In this document: positions 38,213 through 48,200 of the stretch, piece after piece
How positions within the stretch are numbered: the stretch's first letter is position 1
How the letters are laid out: each line of letters starts with the position of its first letter
From: Hormoscilla sp. GM7CHS1pb
GTDB taxonomy: Bacteria; Cyanobacteriota; Cyanobacteriia; Cyanobacteriales; Desertifilaceae
Reading direction: 5' to 3'
DNA length: 64,000 bases
NCBI GenBank assembly: GCA_014323675.1
Contig: JACONN010000005.1
Location: 620,001 to 684,000, forward strand
The notes under the pieces: generated by a model
The model's database searches: none
Seen by the model: the letters and a program-made list of their open reading frames with translations, nothing else
What the model was told of the DNA's origin: nothing
Made by a program: the position numbers and the translations under genes

Positions 38213-38509
38213 TTACCATCTATTTTCTACTGCCGCGTCGAATATTTCCAGTTCTTCTGGTGTCAGATCGTTTAACGTGCCCGAAACTGCCTCCACGATC
38301 AGAATACGATCGATCCTGTATGCTAGATCCTCGTCGGATATCTCTTTCATTTCTTCTACTGAAAACTTATCAAAAAGCCTGACTAAACTTTCGATCATTT
38401 CATCGAGATCTAATTTCTCCTGGTAGAGGCGATCTGAGGCAATTACTTTTTCCGTTATCTCCGATATCCGGGCGATCGCCACTTCTTTCCCTGCTGCTAC
38501 TTGTACCAT
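38213..38509 (-). CDS. Small paralogous protein, putative antitoxin, copy A
   Basis: The ATG at 38509 follows GGAGGGGAA. The 98-residue product (MVQVAAGKEVAIARISEITE, IVEAVSGTLNDLTPEELEIF) shares most of its sequence with copy B, including the ends, so the gene was duplicated in tandem. It may work with the downstream VapC. Confidence 0.6.
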   Translation of the reverse strand: MVQVAAGKEVAIARISEITEKVIASDRLYQEKLDLDEMIESLVRLFDKFSVEEMKEISDEDLAYRIDRILIVEAVSGTLNDLTPEELEIFDAAVENRW

Positions 38510-38597
38510 AGATTCCCCTCCTGGTTGTTGAGTTACTCGATCGTCTCTTTCATTCTAGCAGATCGTCGGGCGATTTACCATCTATTTTTCGCGTGGG

Positions 38598-38776
38598 GCC
38601 AGAAACCGGGTTTCTTTTACCAAATATCGCCCCTGGAGTCCAGTATCTTCCAGAAACCCGGTTTCTTGTTATCTCTGTTCCGGGGGACGATCGCGCGAGC
38701 TGCCAGAAACCGGGTTTCTTTTACTATCTCTCGCTTTGACAACCAAATCAATTCTAGAAACCCGGTTTCTTGTCCC
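38598..38776. repeat. Array of dispersed GAAACCGGGTTTC palindromes (four copies)
   Basis: GAAACCGGGTTTC or GAAACCCGGTTTC occurs at about 38600, 38653, 38704 and 38758, at about 50-bp spacing but with unrelated sequence between. The same palindrome is scattered elsewhere (4460, 18230, 36472, 60710 in variant form). Confidence 0.7.
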
Positions 38777-39470
38777 CTGGAGGCGATCGCGCTGACGACG
38801 AAAGGCGACTGCAAAAACTCCGATCCAGGATCGCGATCGGGACGGTGGTCACGCCCGTTTCCCCCGCGAGCTCAAAGCCGCAGTCGGAACTATAGCGCAA
38901 TAGTTTCCCCGCAGTCAAAGGTAGCTGTATTGGTGGGGGACACCGAACACTTGCCAACTGGTGCGGTGGTCACGTATAACCCAACTGACGCATGACCACA
39001 CCCCCGTCGTCCGGAATGTCGGTTACACCTTATGGCCTACGGCTTAAAGCTTGTTTGAGTGAAGGGAGTTTTAAGCCGAAAATCATCAATTAATAATTCA
39101 ATTTGAGGAGGGTGTGGTCATAAGTAGTTGATAGCCGGGTGCATCTGGTGATACATGTATATAGCCCCTGCACGCGGAGGGCCCATTTCGCTGCGAGGAG
39201 GGGGCGATGTGCGATGCGCAGTGCTTCTAGCGCGCGCAGAGCACATCGCCCGGAGCGTGGGCTAAGTTCTAGTAGCCGGACCCCTCGTTCCCAGGCTTCG
39301 CCGTGGGAACGGGTTCGGCGGGCGGGGAGGCCCGAGTACCAACGGGTTTTGACCACACCCTCCTACCAACGGGCGCAAGACCACACAGCGGAATTTGTCA
39401 TCCAGATACCCATCCAACCCAGGGCGATCGTGCCATAATAACCATCGTTGTCAGCTTTACGAACATATCT
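38777..39470. repeat. Repeat-rich spacer before carA
   Basis: It holds ACTGACGCATGACCACACCC (about 38981-39002), GGGTGTGGTCATAAGTAGTT (39110-39129), a GTTCCCAGGCTTCGCCGTGGGAAC palindrome-type repeat (39286-39309) and GGTTTTGACCACACCC (39346-39361). No gene is supported. The carA promoter must lie near the right end. Confidence 0.55.
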
Positions 39471-40622
39471 ATGCCAAATTCTCATGCTAAGTCCGCCTTG
39501 CTAGTGCTCGCCGATGGTTCCAGCTATCGCGGCTGGTCTTTCGGTGCCACCGGAACCACCATAGGGGAGGTCGTGTTTAACACCGGGATGACTGGCTATC
39601 AAGAAGTCCTGACCGACCCCAGCTACTGCGGTCAGATCGTCACCTTCACCTATCCAGAATTGGGGAACACTGGCGTCAACCCGGAAGATGAAGAATCTAG
39701 TAGGCCCCAGGTCAAGGGGGCGATCGCCCGCAACATCTGCACCCGCCCCAGCAACTGGCGGTCCACCCAATCTCTACCGGACTACCTGAAACAACACGGC
39801 ATTATCGCCATATACGGCATCGACACCCGCGCCGTCACCCGCAGAATCCGCGTTGTCGGGGCCATGAACGGCGGCATTTCCACCGAAATCCTGGACGAGG
39901 CCGAATTACTCGCCCAAGTAAAGCTTGCACCCAGCATGAATGGCTTAAATCTCGTTCGCGAAGTGACCACATCCCAAGTCTACGAGTGGTCTGAGGCCAC
40001 CGAGGAGGTTTGGGAGTTCAACCCCGTGGGTGGCACTACAGAAACCTTCACCGTAGTCGCCATCGATTTTGGCATCAAACGCAATATTCTCCGCCGCTTG
40101 GCCAGTTACGGTTGCCGCGTCATCGTCGTCCCGGCCAGCACGCTGGCAGCAGAGATTCTCAAATACAACCCCGATGGCATCTTTCTCTCCAACGGTCCTG
40201 GAGATCCCGCCGCCGTCACCGAGGGGATCGAAACCGCCAAAGCCTTGTTGGCTGCGGAAAAACCCATGTTTGGCATCTGTATGGGACACCAGATTTTCGG
40301 GCTGTCCTTGGGGGCCCAAACCTACAAGCTCAAATTCGGTCATCGCGGCTTAAATCAGCCTGCTGGGTTATCTCAACAGGTTGAGATTACCAGCCAGAAT
40401 CACAGTTTTGCCATCGATCCGGAATCCTTGGCCAACGCCGATGTGGAAATTAGTCACTGGAACCTGAATGACCGCACGGTCGCGGGGTTGCGGCACAGAT
40501 CGCTGCCGCTATTTTCCGTCCAGCATCACCCAGAGGCGAGTCCCGGTCCCCACGACGCCGATTATCTGTTCGAGCGGTTTGTCCAGGCCATGCGATCGGC
40601 TCGTACTTCCGTCCCTGGGTAG
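39471..40622 (+). CDS. carA: Carbamoyl-phosphate synthase small subunit
   Basis: The ATG at 39471 yields 383 residues, the normal CarA length. The N-terminal domain has ALLVLADGSSYRGWSFGATG and GEVVFNTGMTGYQEVLTDPS. The class I glutamine amidotransferase domain has IFLSNGPGDPAAV, the nucleophile in PMFGICMGHQIFGLSLGA, and the catalytic His/Glu in FSVQHHPEASPGPHDA. It releases ammonia from glutamine for the large subunit CarB, feeding arginine and pyrimidine synthesis. carB is not adjacent, as is common in cyanobacteria. The frame is intact. Confidence 0.97.
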   Translation: MPNSHAKSALLVLADGSSYRGWSFGATGTTIGEVVFNTGMTGYQEVLTDPSYCGQIVTFTYPELGNTGVNPEDEESSRPQVKGAIARNICTRPSNWRSTQSLPDYLKQHGIIAIYGIDTRAVTRRIRVVGAMNGGISTEILDEAELLAQVKLAPSMNGLNLVREVTTSQVYEWSEATEEVWEFNPVGGTTETFTVVAIDFGIKRNILRRLASYGCRVIVVPASTLAAEILKYNPDGIFLSNGPGDPAAVTEGIETAKALLAAEKPMFGICMGHQIFGLSLGAQTYKLKFGHRGLNQPAGLSQQVEITSQNHSFAIDPESLANADVEISHWNLNDRTVAGLRHRSLPLFSVQHHPEASPGPHDADYLFERFVQAMRSARTSVPG

Positions 40623-40704
40623 GTTGCACAAACCCCATTGCCCATGTTAATCTAGATCATCGATCCTGATAGAGCCAAACAAAATATTGATAGGAGGGGG
40701 TTTT

Positions 40705-41079
40705 ATTCCTGAGCCACTAACCCTGACCGTTAGTTTAAGAGGCACTCGTGATGTCAGGGAAAATTATCAAATATTTCGCCTCGCTGGTTTGTTAGACGCC
40801 TTTTCCGAGCCAGCTTTTCGTAAGAAGATCGGCATGTATATCGATGAGGGTCCGACCAATATTATTTTGGACCTCTCGACGATAGACTTTGTTGACAGTT
40901 CTGGCCTAGGAGCATTAGTGCAACTGGTCAAGAAGGCTCAAACTTCCGAAGGTAGTTTGCAAATCATCTCAAATGCTCGCGTGACTCAAACTGTGAAGCT
41001 AGTTCGACTAGAGAAGTTCTTGTCCTTGCGGAACTCGATAGATGAGGCGGTCGAACATGTCCAGAACCAGACGTCTTGA
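40705..41079 (+). CDS. STAS-domain anti-anti-sigma factor-like protein, possible AUU start
   Basis: The protein is a single STAS domain with YQIFRLAGLLDAFSEPAFRK and the phosphorylatable serine region IILDLSTIDFVDSSGLGALV. It resembles SpoIIAA/RsbV-type regulators that bind serine kinases or anti-sigma factors. The start is unusual. AGGAGGGGG at 40692-40700 is followed by no ATG, GTG or TTG in frame at the right distance; an ATT lies at 40705, the correct spacing. The TTG at 40687 lies before the ribosome site, so it is unlikely. A strong terminator follows at 41145. Confidence 0.85.
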   Translation: MPEPLTLTVSLRGTRDVRENYQIFRLAGLLDAFSEPAFRKKIGMYIDEGPTNIILDLSTIDFVDSSGLGALVQLVKKAQTSEGSLQIISNARVTQTVKLVRLEKFLSLRNSIDEAVEHVQNQTS

Positions 41080-41144
41080 GCCACCAACCGCATCTGGCAG
41101 CGTGGGGGTCCGGGAGCCTGCCCCCAGCGCAGCACTATCAGAAA

Positions 41145-41177
41145 GCTATCCAGAGGTTTTTCTGGATAGCTTGTTTT
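41145..41177 (+). terminator. Intrinsic terminator after the STAS gene
   Basis: GCTATCCAGA (41145-41154) pairs perfectly with TCTGGATAGC (41161-41170), followed by TTGTTTT. It ends just before the mini-RNase III start. Confidence 0.8.
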
Positions 41178-41178
41178 G

Positions 41179-41604
41179 GTGAGGTTTGCTATCTTGGAAC
41201 AGGTGGTCTTTAATACTCAGCCGGGTTTGTCATTGTCACCGGCAGATATCAAACGACTTTCGCCCTCGGCATTGGCTTATTTAGGAGATGCTGTCTATGA
41301 ACTACATATCCGCACCCATTACCTGATGCCCCCCAAGCGATCGCGGGATTATCATCATCAGGTGGTGGCCCAGGTACGAGCAGAAAGTCAGGCACGACAT
41401 TTACACTCTTTAGAACCTCACCTCACTCCAGTAGAACTGGAACTTTTGAAGCGCGGACGGAACGGCGCTACAGGATGTCCCCGACGCTTAGACCCAGAAA
41501 CATACCAGCAAGCTACTAGCTTAGAGACTTTGATCGGATACCTATACCTCACAGACTGCCAGCGATTGAACCAGTTGTTGGCACAGCTGGATCTGGAAGG
41601 ATGA
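41179..41604 (+). CDS. mrnC: Mini-ribonuclease III
   Basis: The protein has the RNase III catalytic domain without a dsRNA-binding domain: SPSALAYLGDAVYELHIRTH with the conserved Gly-Asp, HHQVVAQVRAESQARHLHSL, LLKRGRNGATGCPRRLD and YQQATSLETLIGYLYL with the catalytic Glu. Mini-III enzymes mature 23S rRNA and act in RNA turnover in cyanobacteria. The start is uncertain: GTG at 41179 abuts the terminator stem, and a TTG at 41194 is also possible; the conserved core begins at about residue 17. Confidence 0.88.
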   Translation: MRFAILEQVVFNTQPGLSLSPADIKRLSPSALAYLGDAVYELHIRTHYLMPPKRSRDYHHQVVAQVRAESQARHLHSLEPHLTPVELELLKRGRNGATGCPRRLDPETYQQATSLETLIGYLYLTDCQRLNQLLAQLDLEG

Positions 41605-41744
41605 CTGAAAGTTCAAAATTCTCTCATTCAAAATTCAAGATTGACAACTGACAACTGACAACTTTGGGTCTAAATTGTGTCAACGATCACAGATTAATGT
41701 CAGATTGATACAGTAAACTACCCTCTGGAGGCAACGACAACTCT

Positions 41745-42662
41745 ATGGCAGCCCCAAAAAATCGAAAACTTCAGTCTCAGCGGAGGAAACCGGACAAACC
41801 CAAGATCGAGCCATCGCGCCTGAAACCTATAGGGAACTCGCGACCGCCAGCAGCCACAGTCGCCCCCGACCCACAAGCAACTGACCGAGAGACTGATTTA
41901 ATCTACGGCATTCATACTGTCCTAGCGGCCCTGAGAGGTAAGCGCCGCTTAAACCGAGTCTGGATCGCGGAACGCATGCGCTACGATCCTCGCTTTCACT
42001 CCCAGCTGCTGCAAGCGAAGGCAACTGGCACAGTCATCGATGAGGTTTCCTACCGGCGTCTGGACCAGATTACCAGTCACGCCAATCACCAGGGTGTGGC
42101 AGCAACAGTAGCGCCCTACGCCTACATTAACCTGGGCGAACTGATCGCAAAAGCCAAATCTCTTTCCGAACAACCGGTACTGGTGGTAGCCGATGGCATT
42201 ACTGACCCTCAAAACTTAGGTGCCATTATCCGCACGGCAGAGGCTTTAGGGAGTCAGGGACTGGTGATTCCGCAACGCCGGGCCTCCGGTGTCACTTCGA
42301 CGGTGATGAAGGTGGCGGCAGGGTCTTTAGAATTTTTTCCAGTTGCCCGGGTTGTCAATCTCAGTCGGGCCTTGGAAGAATTGAAAGAGGCTGGTTTTTG
42401 GATCTATGGCACTGCCGCATCCGCTAGTCAGCCAATACAGGCTGTTAAGTTTACTGGACCGGTGGTATTAGTAGTAGGGTCGGAAAGCGAAGGTCTAAGT
42501 ATGTTGACACAACGCTACTGCGACCTGTTGGTCTCCATCCCGCTGCTGGGACACACCCCAACCTTGAATGCATCGGTAGCAGCGGCCATGAGTCTTTATG
42601 AAATTTTTCGTCAGCGCTGGGAAAATACCTTGAATTTGGGTAATAATGTAAAGAATAGTTAA
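41745..42662 (+). CDS. rlmB: 23S rRNA (guanosine-2'-O-)-methyltransferase RlmB/TrmH family
   Basis: The 305-residue SpoU/TrmH protein has a basic N-terminal tail, a substrate-binding domain beginning LIYGIHTVLAALRGKRRLNR and the knotted SAM domain: DGITDPQNLGAIIRTAEALG, VVLVVGSESEGLSML and PLLGHTPTLNASVAAAMSLY. These are SPOUT motifs 1 to 3. It should methylate the ribose of a guanosine in 23S rRNA. A CTGGAGG site lies before the ATG at 41745. The neighbouring mini-RNase III also acts on 23S rRNA. Confidence 0.93.
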   Translation: MAAPKNRKLQSQRRKPDKPKIEPSRLKPIGNSRPPAATVAPDPQATDRETDLIYGIHTVLAALRGKRRLNRVWIAERMRYDPRFHSQLLQAKATGTVIDEVSYRRLDQITSHANHQGVAATVAPYAYINLGELIAKAKSLSEQPVLVVADGITDPQNLGAIIRTAEALGSQGLVIPQRRASGVTSTVMKVAAGSLEFFPVARVVNLSRALEELKEAGFWIYGTAASASQPIQAVKFTGPVVLVVGSESEGLSMLTQRYCDLLVSIPLLGHTPTLNASVAAAMSLYEIFRQRWENTLNLGNNVKNS

Positions 42663-42886
42663 GCAGTGAAACAAGAAAAGTAACGAACCATAACAAAATG
42701 TAACGCACCTAACCCCTATGGACCACCGGATAATAAGCTGTCGCGCATCTAAACTGCATGTTGGAGCTTCCGGTAAAATCGAGGCAACCCACGACAGCGT
42801 AGCGTCAGCTCTAACGGCAATTTGGGACTATGCAATTTAAATGCATCACAGCTTATCGCTCAAACATTGATAAAGAGGTGAAAGAA

Positions 42887-43174
42887 ATGAAAGAATTGAT
42901 GATTAGCTCTCTGAACGCCCTGGGTTTAGCATGGTGGTTGGAAATTGTCACCGAGACCCCCCGTTGCACCTACTATTTCGGACCGTTTGCGAAGAAGAAT
43001 GAAGCGGAAGTAGCCCAGTCAGGATACATAGAAGACTTGGAAAAGGAAGGGGCTCAAGGGATTACAGTTGTAGTGGTGCGCTGCAAACCGATAAATCTGA
43101 CGATTTTTGAAGAATGGGTGGAGGAGTTGACGGCGCCAGCAGCTAGGACAACATTACTCAGCGGCCAGATGTAA
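42887..43174 (+). CDS. DUF1816 domain protein
   Basis: I choose the ATG at 42887, after GAGGTG. The 95-residue product has the cyanobacterial DUF1816 core WWLEIVTETPRCTYYFGPFA, EAEVAQSGYIEDLEKEGAQG and VVVVRCKPINLTIFEE. The family is related in fold to small phycobilisome linker (CpcD-like) domains; the function is unknown. The order rlmB then DUF1816 is commonly seen in cyanobacteria. The frame is intact. Confidence 0.85.
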   Translation: MKELMISSLNALGLAWWLEIVTETPRCTYYFGPFAKKNEAEVAQSGYIEDLEKEGAQGITVVVVRCKPINLTIFEEWVEELTAPAARTTLLSGQM

Positions 43175-43220
43175 ATATAAGTTAAGCATGCAGGTGTCAG
43201 CTATCAGCATAGATATAGAT

Positions 43221-43304
43221 AAAACCGGGAGCTTGAGATTCTCCCTACGGGGATGGTTTCACCATTAGCCCTCAACCCGGTTTTTACTGAAAACCGGTTT
43301 TTTT
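43221..43304 (+). terminator. Structured element: multi-hairpin stem followed by second terminator
   Basis: AAAACCGGG (43221-43229) pairs with CCCGGTTTT (43276-43284), and TTGAG (43233-43237) with CTCAA (43271-43275). Inside are a TCCC/GGGG hairpin and an ATGGT/ACCAT hairpin, giving a branched junction. A further AAAACCGGTTTT with T run follows at 43290. It may be the transcription end of the DUF1816 gene or a nested palindromic repeat. Confidence 0.5.
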
Positions 43305-43696
43305 AATTCTTTCGCTGGTAGTTCAATATTGACAGGGACTATTCGCTGTTGCCGCTGCCAGCGGCAATTTTTGCGATCGTGACGACTTTCAAGTCTCTTG
43401 CTCCTGCACGATGTAATCATTGAATAATAAATCATACATAAATCAAGGATTATTGGTCAGAAGTAGATAAGTGCTGCTAAATAAATGAGCGAATAATAGT
43501 GAAAAAAAAGAGGCGATGCAAAAATTAACCCGGTTTTTTGAAAAAGCCGGGTTTCTGGCAGACGGGCAGATATCGTAAATGTAAAGAAAAAATTGATCTG
43601 TGGGGAGATGATAGGCAGGGGCTGTGGTAGAATAGAGAAATTAGACAGGCTTGGCTTATAGTAAAATCGGGACGGAATATTAGAGAAGGTACAAGC
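43305..43696. other. Spacer before gatA
   Basis: No gene is seen. It contains AACCCGGTTTTTTG paired with AAAAGCCGGGTTTC (43531-43555), another member of the palindrome family. The gatA ribosome site AGAAGG lies at the end. Confidence 0.5.
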
Positions 43697-45268
43697 ATGG
43701 CATCCATTCGCGAGTTGCACAAGCAACTGATTGATAAAGAACGTTCGGCTACAGAAATAACTCACCAAGCTCTCGCGCGGATAGAGACCTTGGAGCCAAA
43801 GTTACACAGCTTTTTGTGCGTGACAGCAGATCGGGCTCTGGAACAGGCAAAGGCAGTGGATGCTAAAATCGCCGCAGGAGAAGAAATTGGACTACTGGCA
43901 GGTATCCCGATCGCCATCAAGGACAATCTCTGTACTAGAGGGATCCCCACGACTTGTGGTTCCCGCATTCTGGAAGGTTTTGTGCCACCTTACTCCTCAA
44001 CGGTGACACAGAAACTAGCAGCGGCGGGTGCGGTGATGGTGGGGAAAACTAATCTGGATGAGTTCGCGATGGGAGGTTCGACAGAGAATTCCGCTTATCA
44101 AGGGACGGCTAACCCTTGGGATCTATCCCGGGTGCCAGGGGGTTCCTCCGGCGGCTCGGCAGCGGCGGTAGCATCATCTCAAGCAGTGGTGGCTGTGGGT
44201 TCGGATACGGGAGGATCGATTCGTCAACCGGCATCGTTCTGCGGCATCTTCGGTCTCAAACCTACTTACGGTCGGGTGTCTCGTTATGGGTTGGTGGCTT
44301 TTGCTTCCTCTCTGGATCAAATTGGACCATTGGGTCGTACAGTAGAAGATGCGGCGATTGTGTTGCAGGCGATCGCGGGTTACGATCCCAAAGATGCTAC
44401 CAGTCTGAAGGCTGAGGTTCCCGACTATGTGGGGATGCTCAAACCCAATTTTAAGGTCAGAGGACGCCTGAAAATCGGGGTGATTACAGAAACCTTTGGT
44501 TGGGGGTTAGAACCGGTAGTAGAAGAGACGGTGAAAAAGGCGATCGAACATCTACAGGACTTGGGAGCAGAGGTTCAGATAGTTTCCTGTCCCAGTTTCC
44601 GCTACGGTCTGCCAGCCTACTACATTATTGCTCCTTCGGAAGCGTCAGCGAATCTGGCCCGTTATGATGGGGTAAAATATGGCTTGCGGGCGGAGGGGGA
44701 TAATCTCCTATCTATGTATGGTTCTACTCGGGCTTTAGGCTTTGGGGCCGAAGTGAAACGCCGGATTATGATTGGGACTTATGCTCTCTCGGCGGGGTAT
44801 TATGATGCTTACTATCTCAAGGCCCAAAAGGTCCGGACTTTAATTAAGCAAGACTTCGATCGGGCTTTTGCTAAGGTAGATATATTGGTCTGTCCCACGG
44901 CTCCGACGACGGCTTTTAAGGCGGGGGAAAAAACAGAAGACCCCTGGAGTATGTACTTATTGGACTTGATGACTATCCCAGTTAATCTGGCAGGACTGCC
45001 AGCTTTAAGTATGCCCTGTGGGTTGGATGAGAAAGGACTCCCGATAGGTCTACAATTAATAGGCAAGGTACTGCGAGAAGACCATCTGTTGGAAGTGGCG
45101 AATGCCTACGAGCAAACGACGAGCTGGCATTTAAAAACCCCCCGATTTAGTTGTCAAATTGGGTGGCGATGCGCGAGGGGTAGTGCGATTAGCGCTACCG
45201 CCCGACGGCATCGGTGGAGATGGGTTAGGTGGGCAGCGCCCACCAGGGCTCGAGATTTAACCAATTAA
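43697..45268 (+). CDS. gatA: Glutamyl-tRNA(Gln) amidotransferase subunit A, with altered C-terminal tail
   Basis: The protein is GatA, the amidase of the GatCAB complex that converts Glu-tRNA(Gln) to Gln-tRNA(Gln). It has the amidase signature with the Ser-cisSer-Lys triad: IPIAIKDNLCTRGIPTTCGS (Lys), RVPGGSSGGSAAAVA (cis-Ser) and GSDTGGSIRQPASFCGIFGL (Ser). Residues 1-482 look normal. The last about 40 residues (SCQIGWRCARGSAISATARR) are repeat-derived. A shift of one base near the AAAAACCCCCC run at 45131-45141 would give a short ending KNPPI and a stop, so the natural end is probably near 45150. Activity should be unaffected. dnaE starts 12 bp downstream. Confidence 0.95.
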   Translation: MASIRELHKQLIDKERSATEITHQALARIETLEPKLHSFLCVTADRALEQAKAVDAKIAAGEEIGLLAGIPIAIKDNLCTRGIPTTCGSRILEGFVPPYSSTVTQKLAAAGAVMVGKTNLDEFAMGGSTENSAYQGTANPWDLSRVPGGSSGGSAAAVASSQAVVAVGSDTGGSIRQPASFCGIFGLKPTYGRVSRYGLVAFASSLDQIGPLGRTVEDAAIVLQAIAGYDPKDATSLKAEVPDYVGMLKPNFKVRGRLKIGVITETFGWGLEPVVEETVKKAIEHLQDLGAEVQIVSCPSFRYGLPAYYIIAPSEASANLARYDGVKYGLRAEGDNLLSMYGSTRALGFGAEVKRRIMIGTYALSAGYYDAYYLKAQKVRTLIKQDFDRAFAKVDILVCPTAPTTAFKAGEKTEDPWSMYLLDLMTIPVNLAGLPALSMPCGLDEKGLPIGLQLIGKVLREDHLLEVANAYEQTTSWHLKTPRFSCQIGWRCARGSAISATARRHRWRWVRWAAPTRARDLTN

Positions 45269-45280
45269 GAATTAGCAATT

Positions 45281-48200
45281 ATGGATTTTGTAGGTCTACA
45301 TATTCACAGTGATTATAGTCTGCTGGATGGTGCTTCTCAACTGCCAGAATTGGTTTCTAGAGCTAAAGAGTTGGGTATGGAGGCGATCGCCCTGACGGAT
45401 CACGGGGTAATGTATGGGGCGATCGAGCTGATTAAGGTTTGTAGGAGCAAAAATATTAGGCCAATTATCGGCAATGAAATGTATGTGATAAATGAAACAA
45501 TTAAAAATCATAAAGGGAAGTACAGCCACCATCACCAAACAGTGTTGGCGAAAAATACACAGGGCTATAAAAATCTAGTCAAGCTGACGACAAAGTCCCA
45601 TCTAGAGGGAAAGCGAGGCAGCGGGATATTTGCCCGTCCTTGTATCACAAAAGAATTGCTAGCAGAATACCATGAAGGTCTGATAGTAACCAGTGGTTGC
45701 CGGGCGGGAGAAGTGCCAAAGCTAATTCTCAACGATCGAGCAGGAGAAGCTTGGGAAGTGGCAAAATGGTACAAAGAAATATTTGGAGATGATTACTATT
45801 TAGAGATCCAAGACCACGGTTACCAGGAAGATAGAATAGTTAATGTGAAAATCTGGGATATGGCCCAGAAACTGGAAATTAAGGTAGTGGCGACTAATGA
45901 TTCCCATTATATTGACTGCTATGATGTAGAAGCTCACGATGCTCTACTTTGTATTAACACGAATAAGTTATTTAATGATGAAAAGCGGACTTTTCGCTAC
46001 AGCGGGACGGAGTATCTCAAGTCAGCTGACGAGATGAAACATCTGTTTAGAGATCATTTGCCAGATAAGGCGATCGAAGAGGCGATCGCGAACACGGTAG
46101 AAGTGGCGGATAAGGTGCAAGCATATGACATAATGGGGGCACCGCGCATCCCCAATTATCAGAAGGAAGGTCATACAGCAGATAGCTTTCTGGAAGAAAA
46201 AGCCTGGTCAGGTCTGCTGAAACGGAAGGACTGCCAAAACCGCAAGGAGCTAGAAACGCGCTATCCAGAATATAAAGAACGGTTGGAAACTGAGCTGAAA
46301 GTAATCCAGGAAAAGAAATTTTCCAGTTACTTCTTAGTAGTTTGGGATTATATAGATTATGCCAGAGAAAATCATATTCCAGTGGGGCCGGGACGGGGAA
46401 GTGCAGCGGGTTCTCTGGTGGCCTATGCCCTGAAAATTACTAATATAGATCCCGTACATCACGGACTGCTATTTGAACGATTTCTCAATCCAGAACGGAA
46501 ATCAATGCCGGATATTGACTCTGATTTCTGCATTGAAAGAAGGGATGACATGATTAAATATGTCACGGACAAGTATGGTAAAGAAAAGGTAGCCCAAATT
46601 ATTACTTTTAACCGGATGACTTCCAAGGCGGTTCTCAAAGATGTGGCCAGAGTTTTGGGGGTTTCCTACGGAGACGCGGATCGGATGGCGAAATTAATCC
46701 CGGTAGCGCGGGGGAAACCAGCGAAACTGAAGAAGATGATTTCCGATGAGTCGCCAGAACCGAAGTTCAAAGAAGCATACGAAAATGACAAAGTTAAAGT
46801 TAAAGACGATCGGGGAGAAATCACCGGCGAAATCCCAGTCCGCCAGTGGATAGATATGGCGATGCGGTTGGAAGGGACAAACAAAAGCGCTGGCGTGCAT
46901 GCAGCGGGGGTGGTGATTTCAGCGGAACCGTTGGATGAAATTGTGCCGCTGCAAAAGAATAATGAAGGGGCGGCGATCACCCAGTATTCTATGGAAGAAC
47001 TGGAATCTCTGGGTCTGTTAAAAATGGACTTTCTGGGATTGAAAAACTTGACAATTATCCAGAATACCGTAGAACTGATTAAAGAAAATCATAAATTAGA
47101 TATAGATCCAGACCAGTTACCCCTACAGGAGAGAAAGGCGAGAGACATTATTGCCAAAGGAACGGTAAAGAAAATCCCCCCAGATATTAAAAAGACTTAC
47201 GAACTGCTAGGAAAAGGAGATTTAGAAGGCATCTTTCAATTGGAATCTTCGGGAATACGTCAGGTGGTACAGAAATTGAAGCCTGATAATATAGAAGATA
47301 TATCTTCGATTCTAGCCCTGTACCGACCTGGACCTTTGGATGCGGGACTGGTTGATAAATTTATCTATCGCAAGCACGGTCGCGAAAAAATTGCCTACGA
47401 ACATCCCATGCTGGAGCCAATTCTCAAAGAAACTTACGGAGTTCTAGTTTATCAAGAACAGATTATGAAAGTAGCTCAAGATTTGGCAGGATATTCGTTG
47501 GGTCAGGCAGATTTACTGAGGAGAAGTATCGGAAAAAAGAAGCCCGAAGAAATGCAAAAGCATAGAGAAAAATTTATAGATGGCTCCGCCCAAAATGGTA
47601 TACATACAGCGGTAGCAGAAAGTTTCTTCGCGCAAATGGTGAAGTTTGCCGAATATTGCTTTAACAAATCTCATTCTACAGCCTATGCCTATGTTACCTA
47701 TCAAACGGCTTACTTAAAGGCGAACTATCCGGAAGAATACATGGCGGTGCTGCTGAGTGAAAACAGTGACGACCAGGATAAGGTGCAAAAATATATCGCT
47801 AATTGTAAGAAAATGGGCATTGAGGTAGAAGGACCAGATATTAATCGCTCTGGAGTGAAATTTAGGCCAGAGGGAAAAAAGATTTTATTTGGACTGTCAG
47901 CGGTGAAAAATCTGGGCACAAATGCAATAGAATCTATTATTAAGGCCCGGAAAGAGGGTGGTGAGTTTCAGGATCTGGCTGCGATGTGCGATCGCCTAGA
48001 TTTGCAGGCGGTAAACAAACGCGCTTTGGAAGCTTTAATCAAATGTGGAGCATGCGATCGGATCAATTCCAATCGTCATCAATTAGCAGAATATATCCCC
48101 AAGGTGACAGAGTGGGCACAGAAAAATAAAAATAGCCTCAACTCAGGCTTGCAGATGACCCTTTTTGACATGGAAAACTTTAAGAGGCCGGCTCCGGAGC

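Noticed and set aside
39090..39438. Overlapping ORFs on both strands before carA
   Set aside because: They derive from palindromic repeat sequence (CGCGCGCAG, TTCGCCGTGGGAAC); the carA product aligns from the ATG at 39471.
47651..47659. Intein in dnaE
   Set aside because: The extein junction residues are contiguous; no intein motifs interrupt the gene.
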